From an uncultured Eggerthellaceae bacterium (GTDB lineage: Bacteria; Actinomycetota; Coriobacteriia; Coriobacteriales; Eggerthellaceae), in assembly GCA_905234785.1 (NCBI GenBank), contig CAJOIP010000002.1:1-64000 (forward strand): 64,000 nt of DNA, in the 5' to 3' direction. Positions 60,205-64,000 of this stretch are shown here, in pieces; position 1 is the stretch's first letter; each line of letters starts with the position of its first letter. A program made the position numbers and the translations under genes. A model generated the notes under the pieces. That model saw only the letters and a program-made list of their open reading frames with translations. It was not told where the DNA came from and did not search any database.

Positions 60205-60336
60205 GCGACATGAAAGATGTCGCGAAACGTCGGGTTTCGGCGGCATTCCGGGCATATTGCCCTTCCATGCTCGCGGCAAGCGTGCCGGATAAAGGCTCGC
60301 TTGCCGAGGGGCGTTTGCGGGTAAACCTGCGACGCC
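60205..60336 (+). ncRNA. Candidate structured RNA (five consecutive hairpins)
   Basis: Within the 262-bp rnhB-yraN gap, five stems follow each other: GCGACAT/ATGTCGC (60205-60223), CGAAAC/GTTTCG (about 60222-60240), GGGCA/TGCCC (60250-60262), CGGCAAGCG/CGCTTGCCG (60274-60306) and an interrupted GGCGT...ACGCC stem with a TAAA loop (60310-60336). No ORF is seen. I cannot match it to a known RNA class. It may be a cis-regulatory leader for yraN-comM-dprA or a small RNA; the strand is assumed. A pyrimidine-rich stretch follows at 60337-60360. Confidence 0.35.
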
Positions 60337-60427
60337 GCCTTCCTATCATCCTTCCTGTCACAGCGGAATACGGTGCGGGCGCATGAGGCGCTTACATCAT
60401 CGCCGCACGAATCGGAAGGAGCGCCTG

Positions 60428-60817
60428 ATGGGCAAGAAGGGCACCAAGAAGCTTCACAACAAACGGCTGGGTAAGCGCGGCGAAGAGGCGGCGGCCCGGT
60501 ATCTCGAGCTTCAAGGGTACGAGATCCTCGAGCGGAACTGGTCGTGCCCGATGGGCGAGGCCGACATCATCGCGCGTGATGGATGCACCGTCGTGTTCAT
60601 CGAGGTTAAGACGAGGACGAGCATCGACAAGGGCCTGCCGTCCGAAGCCGTGGGCCCGGAAAAGCGCGCGCGGTACGAGAAGATCGCCTGCTGGTACCTC
60701 AGCGACTACGAATTCGTCGACGTGCCCGTGCGCTTCGACGTCATAGGCATCCTCGTCAGCGCCCCCGACCGTGCGCTGATGAGGCATTACGTGAACGCGT
60801 TCCAGGTTGGGTGGTAG
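60428..60817 (+). CDS. yraN: YraN/UPF0102 endonuclease-like protein
   Basis: 129-residue UPF0102 protein with a restriction-endonuclease-like fold (GEADIIARDGCTVVFIEVKT contains the D...ExK pattern). A basic N-terminus KKGTKKLHNKRLGKRGEEAA precedes it. Function is not established; the gene usually sits between rnhB and comM/dprA, as here. ATG 60428 has GGAAGGAGCGCC. The last 7 bp overlap the first possible comM start. Confidence 0.87.
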   Translation: MGKKGTKKLHNKRLGKRGEEAAARYLELQGYEILERNWSCPMGEADIIARDGCTVVFIEVKTRTSIDKGLPSEAVGPEKRARYEKIACWYLSDYEFVDVPVRFDVIGILVSAPDRALMRHYVNAFQVGW

Positions 60818-62307
60818 GCGTGGCGGGGCGCTGCAGCATCTACAGCGCCATGCTGCGCGGCGTCGAGGCCATTCCCGTCGATGTCGAGGTCGTCGTCTCG
60901 AGGGGCATGCCGGGCTTCAACATCGTGGGCATGGTCGATGCGGCGGTTCAGGAATCACGCGAGCGCATAAGGGCGGCTTTGTACGCATCGGGTTTCACGA
61001 TGCCAGATGGCCGGGTGCTCGTCAGCTTGGCGCCGAGTTCGCTCAAGAAGAGCGGATCGGGGTTCGACCTGCCCATAGCCATCGGCATCCTCGTGGCTTC
61101 CGGTCAAATCGACCCCGGGCTTTCGAAGAGCATGCTGTTCGTAGGCGAGCTGTCGCTGAACGGCTCGGTGCGCCCGGTGTCGGGCCTCCTGGCATACGCG
61201 CTTTGCGCGCGCGATTACGGACTCGAGCTCGTGTGCTCTGACGAAGCAGAGGGGCTCGTCGATGTCGGGGGACTCAGGCAGCGCGGGCTCAGGTCGGTTG
61301 GCGGCCTGCGTGGGCCTGAGTTCACGTCGTTCGAGGGGAGGTACGCGGTCGACGCCGAGCCTGTGCTCGACTTCGGGGATGTCGCTGGCCATGACATGGC
61401 GAAGCGGGCGCTTCAAATCGCCGCCGCCGGAAACCACGGCGTGTTGATGATGGGCCCGCCGGGTTCGGGGAAGACCATGCTCGCATCGCGCATGCCGTCC
61501 ATCCTCCCGCCCCTCACCGAAGACGAGATGCTTCAAGCTGCGCTCATACATTCCGTGGCGGGCGAGGGCATCGCGTCGATACTCGCCGGCGCGCGGCCGT
61601 ATCGGGCGCCGCATCATTCGGCCACATCGGCTGGGCTCATCGGCGGGGGCTCTCCCATACGCCCGGGAGAGATATCGCTTGCGCATCTCGGGGTCCTCAT
61701 GCTCGACGAGCTCGCCGAGTTCCGCCCGTCGGTGCTGCAGCAGATGCGCCAGCCCATCGAGTCGGGCAACGTGTGCATCACCCGCGCGGACGGAACCATC
61801 GTGTTCCCCTCGAAATTCCTGCTCGTGGGTGCGAGCAATCCCTGCCCATGCGGGTATTACGGCGATTCCGAGAAGGCGTGCACATGCTCGGCGAAACAGG
61901 TGCGCGATTACCAGAACAGGATAGGCGGGCCGCTGATGGACCGCATCGACTTGCACATCGACGTCAAGCGCCTGAAACCGTCGGAGGTGCTCGCCGCGCA
62001 AGGTGGCCTCACTTCCGCCGAGTTGAGGGAAGGCGTTCTGACGGGGCGCGAGTATGCGTCATGGAGGAAGGAGCGCTTCCCGTCCGAGCCCACCACGCAA
62101 GGGCTCATCCGGTCCTGCAAGATGTCCGCGGAAGACGGCGATTTCTTCGAGAAGGCGGCGGCTTCGAACCACATGAGCGGGCGGGCGATCGTGCGCGTCT
62201 TGTCGGTTGCCCGCACGATCGCCGACATGGCGCAGAGGGAATCGGTCGTCAAGGCGGATGTGTGCGAGGCGCTCGGCTTCAGGATACGGGACGGGGTGGG
62301 GCGATGA
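60811..62307 (+). CDS. comM: YifB/ComM-family Mg-chelatase-like AAA ATPase
   Basis: 498-residue AAA+ protein; in naturally transformable bacteria ComM is a helicase aiding integration of incoming DNA. The N-terminal Lon-protease-like fold has DVEVVVSRGMPGFNIVGM and LAPSSLKKSGSGFDLPIAIG. The AAA module has Walker A MGPPGSGKTMLASRMPSILP, the family motif RPYRAPHHSATSAGLIGGG, Walker B VLMLDELAEF and the cysteine-rich ASNPCPCGYYGDSEKAC. The C-terminal Mg-chelatase subunit domain ends the protein. GTG 60811 or GTG 60820 may be the start. The stop overlaps dprA (ATGA). Confidence 0.92.
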   Translation: MVGVAGRCSIYSAMLRGVEAIPVDVEVVVSRGMPGFNIVGMVDAAVQESRERIRAALYASGFTMPDGRVLVSLAPSSLKKSGSGFDLPIAIGILVASGQIDPGLSKSMLFVGELSLNGSVRPVSGLLAYALCARDYGLELVCSDEAEGLVDVGGLRQRGLRSVGGLRGPEFTSFEGRYAVDAEPVLDFGDVAGHDMAKRALQIAAAGNHGVLMMGPPGSGKTMLASRMPSILPPLTEDEMLQAALIHSVAGEGIASILAGARPYRAPHHSATSAGLIGGGSPIRPGEISLAHLGVLMLDELAEFRPSVLQQMRQPIESGNVCITRADGTIVFPSKFLLVGASNPCPCGYYGDSEKACTCSAKQVRDYQNRIGGPLMDRIDLHIDVKRLKPSEVLAAQGGLTSAELREGVLTGREYASWRKERFPSEPTTQGLIRSCKMSAEDGDFFEKAAASNHMSGRAIVRVLSVARTIADMAQRESVVKADVCEALGFRIRDGVGR

Positions 62308-63203
62308 CGGGCGAGATTGCAGGGCCGCGCTACGAGGTCGGCATCGAAAGCGGGTCGTATCCGGAAGCGCTGCGAAGCATTCCCCGGCCGCCTGCGAAGC
62401 TGTATGTCATCGGGAACCCAGATGCGCTCGTCCCGGGGCTCGCGGTCATCGGGGCGCGCAAGGCGACGCCCTACGGGCTTAGCTGCGCGAGGCGGTTCGC
62501 CCGGCTGGCGGCGGAAAAGGGCGTCGTCATCATATCCGGCGGCGCGCGCGGGTGCGACTCGGAGGCCCATTGGGCTGCGCTCAAGGCCGAAGGCCCCACG
62601 GTCGCGTTCCTCGGTGGCGGCTGCGATGTGGTCTACCCGCCCGAGCATGCCCAGCTGTTCCAGCGGATTGTCGACGCTGGCGGGGCTATCGTCAGCGAGC
62701 GGAGCTGGGCAACGCCTCCCAAGCCGTACATGTTCCGCGAGCGTAACAGGCTCATCGCCGGTTTGGCTGATGCGGTGCTCATCGTGGAGGCGGGGTTGCC
62801 GTCCGGCACGTTCTCGACGGCTGACGAGGCGCTCGAGACGGGAAAGGAAGTGCTCGTGGTGCCGGGAGCCATTACGAGCGAGGCGTCGTACGGGTCGAAC
62901 AGGCTGCTGTTCCAAGGCGCGTCGCCCATCGTCGATGACGAGAGCTTCGAAGACGCGTTGTTTCGCTCGTGCGGCATGTTGAAGCGCCCGCCGGGAACAG
63001 GCCGGGCCGCGTCGCATGAGGACGCGATCGTGCAATCCGTCATGGCTGAGCCCCTCGACGGGGAGACGCTCCTTTCGATGGCGGCGGCCGCGTATGGGGC
63101 AGATGATGCGAACGCGAAGCTGATGGAGGTCCTCGTGGAAGCGGAGGCGCGAGGCGTCATCGCCCGCCAGCCCGACGGCAGATGGGGTCCCGTCGTGCGC
63201 TGA
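62304..63203 (+). CDS. dprA: DNA processing protein DprA
   Basis: Binds incoming single-stranded DNA and loads RecA during transformation. The Rossmann-like core has LAVIGARKATPYGLSCARRF, IISGGARGCDSEAHWAALKA (family usually SGxARGID), VVYPPEHAQL, FRERNRLIAGLADAVLIVEA and PSGTFSTADEALETGKEV. A C-terminal winged-helix part follows near LLSMAAAAYGADDANAKLM. The N-terminal SAM domain of longer DprA proteins is absent or minimal. From ATG 62304 299 aa; the longer track ORF overlaps comM and is rejected. Coupled to comM. Confidence 0.93.
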   Translation: MTGEIAGPRYEVGIESGSYPEALRSIPRPPAKLYVIGNPDALVPGLAVIGARKATPYGLSCARRFARLAAEKGVVIISGGARGCDSEAHWAALKAEGPTVAFLGGGCDVVYPPEHAQLFQRIVDAGGAIVSERSWATPPKPYMFRERNRLIAGLADAVLIVEAGLPSGTFSTADEALETGKEVLVVPGAITSEASYGSNRLLFQGASPIVDDESFEDALFRSCGMLKRPPGTGRAASHEDAIVQSVMAEPLDGETLLSMAAAAYGADDANAKLMEVLVEAEARGVIARQPDGRWGPVVR

Positions 63204-63220
63204 TGGGGTAAACTGGCACC

Positions 63221-64000
63221 ATGGTAAAACCAGTGGCCATAGCGGGCGCCGGACTCGCGGGAAGCGAAGCGGCGCTTCAACTTGCCGCCCGCGGCATTCC
63301 CGTCGTGTTGCATGAAATGCGGCCCCAGGTGGAAACGGCCGTTCACAAGACGGGGCTCTGCGCCGAGCTCGTCTGCTCGAATTCGCTTAAGAGCACGAAA
63401 CCCGCAAGCGCCGCGGGCATGTTGAAAAACGAGCTTGGCGCGTTCGGGTCGTTTCTCTACGCGGCTGCCCTTGCGCATGCCGTTCCTGCAGGAGGGGCCT
63501 TGGCCGTGAACCGCGACCTGTTCGCGCGGCATGTGACCGGGCTCGTCGAGGCGAATCCGCTCATCGAGCTGAAGCGCGGCGAGGTGGCGAGCGTCGAAGG
63601 GCTTGCGCAGGATGCGAGCGCGGTTATACTCGCCACGGGCCCGTTGACGAGCGAGCCGCTTGCGGCATCGCTGCGGGGAATCGTCGGAGGCTACCTGGCC
63701 TTCTACGATGCGGCGGCGCCCATCGTGATGGCCGACTCGCTCGACATGGGCGTGCTGTTCAGGCAAAGCAGGTACGAAGACGCCGAAAGCGCCGACGGGG
63801 CGCAGCAAGGAGATTACCTGAACGCGCCGTTCGCAAAGGACGAGTACGAGCGTTTCATCGACGCCCTCCTGTCGGCGGACAAGGTCATCGCGAAGGACTT
63901 CGAGTCGAAAGACCTCTTCCAAGCATGCCAGCCCATCGAGGAGATTGCGCGTGCGGGGCGCGATGCGCCCAGGTTCGGCCCGTTGAAGCCCGTCGGCCTC
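63221..64000 (+). CDS. trmFO: Folate-dependent tRNA-U54 methyltransferase TrmFO (cut by window end)
   Basis: Flavoprotein making ribothymidine at tRNA position 54 from methylene-THF. I translated 260 codons to the window end without a stop; the ORF track omits it. Seen: VAIAGAGLAGSEAALQLAAR (FAD-binding), MRPQVETAVHKTGLCAELVC, SNSLKS, ILATGPLTSEPLAAS, FYDAAAPIVMADSLDMG, GDYLNAPFAKDEYERF and FQACQPIEEIARAGRD. About 180 more residues are expected beyond the window. TAAACT (63209-63214) lies six bases before the ATG and no Shine-Dalgarno is present, suggesting a leaderless start. topA, often between dprA and trmFO, is absent. Confidence 0.93.
   Translation, partial: MVKPVAIAGAGLAGSEAALQLAARGIPVVLHEMRPQVETAVHKTGLCAELVCSNSLKSTKPASAAGMLKNELGAFGSFLYAAALAHAVPAGGALAVNRDLFARHVTGLVEANPLIELKRGEVASVEGLAQDASAVILATGPLTSEPLAASLRGIVGGYLAFYDAAAPIVMADSLDMGVLFRQSRYEDAESADGAQQGDYLNAPFAKDEYERFIDALLSADKVIAKDFESKDLFQACQPIEEIARAGRDAPRFGPLKPVGL

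Overview
This window is a dense, high-GC, mostly plus-strand stretch of bacterial core chromosome. Gene order, codon use and content suggest an anaerobic actinobacterium of class Coriobacteriia, probably Eggerthellaceae-like. That placement is inferred from gene content and order; no database search was possible. No tRNA, rRNA, CRISPR array, prophage or transposase gene was seen.

Layout. (1) 1-9.9 kb is the conserved cluster pyrH-frr-uppS-cdsA-dxr-site-2 protease-ispG-proS, interrupted by an inverted PAS-GGDEF gene. (2) 9.9-13.5 kb holds rlmB, a NYN-domain RNase-like gene, a phasin-like gene and an ABC1/UbiB kinase. (3) 13.6-21.7 kb is rpoBC. rpoC is frameshifted near its 3' end, inside a C-terminal helix-hairpin-helix extension. 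(4) 21.8-31.1 kb carries a polyphosphate kinase with a very long acidic tail (minus strand), a divergent polyP:AMP phosphotransferase, a class B sortase, purM, purN and an XdhC-family gene. (5) 31.2-44.2 kb holds a DivIVA/F0-b-like coiled-coil gene, DUF177, rpmF, plsX, rnc, smc, ftsY, ffh, a BspA-type leucine-rich repeat gene, rpsP, khpA, rimM, trmD and lepB. (6) 44.2-58.8 kb separates lepB from rplS. It carries glyQS, a VTC-type polyphosphate polymerase divergent from a two-component system, DUF4956, ppdK, mnmA, cysK, mtnA and azlCD. (7) 58.8-64 kb resumes a conserved order: rplS, rnhB, yraN, comM, dprA, trmFO (cut by the window end).

Two systems stand out. The first is a polyphosphate theme: PPK1, a two-domain PPK2 (PAP) and a VTC-like polymerase lie within 27 kb. 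The VTC gene, its neighbouring response-regulator gene and the DUF4956 gene each have an 11-bp-spaced TTTCAG-type direct repeat about 10 bp upstream of a -10 box. This predicts one regulon controlled by the adjacent OmpR-type two-component system. The second is a set of compact non-coding elements: about 105-bp inverted-repeat (MITE-like) elements, a dispersed GTAGGGGCG repeat family, a rpoB promoter whose 17-bp spacer is a perfect palindrome, several -10 boxes placed for leaderless translation, and five consecutive hairpins between rnhB and yraN.

Two probable frameshifts (rpoC 3' end, mtnA 5' end) may be real, but they could equally be consensus errors in the assembly.
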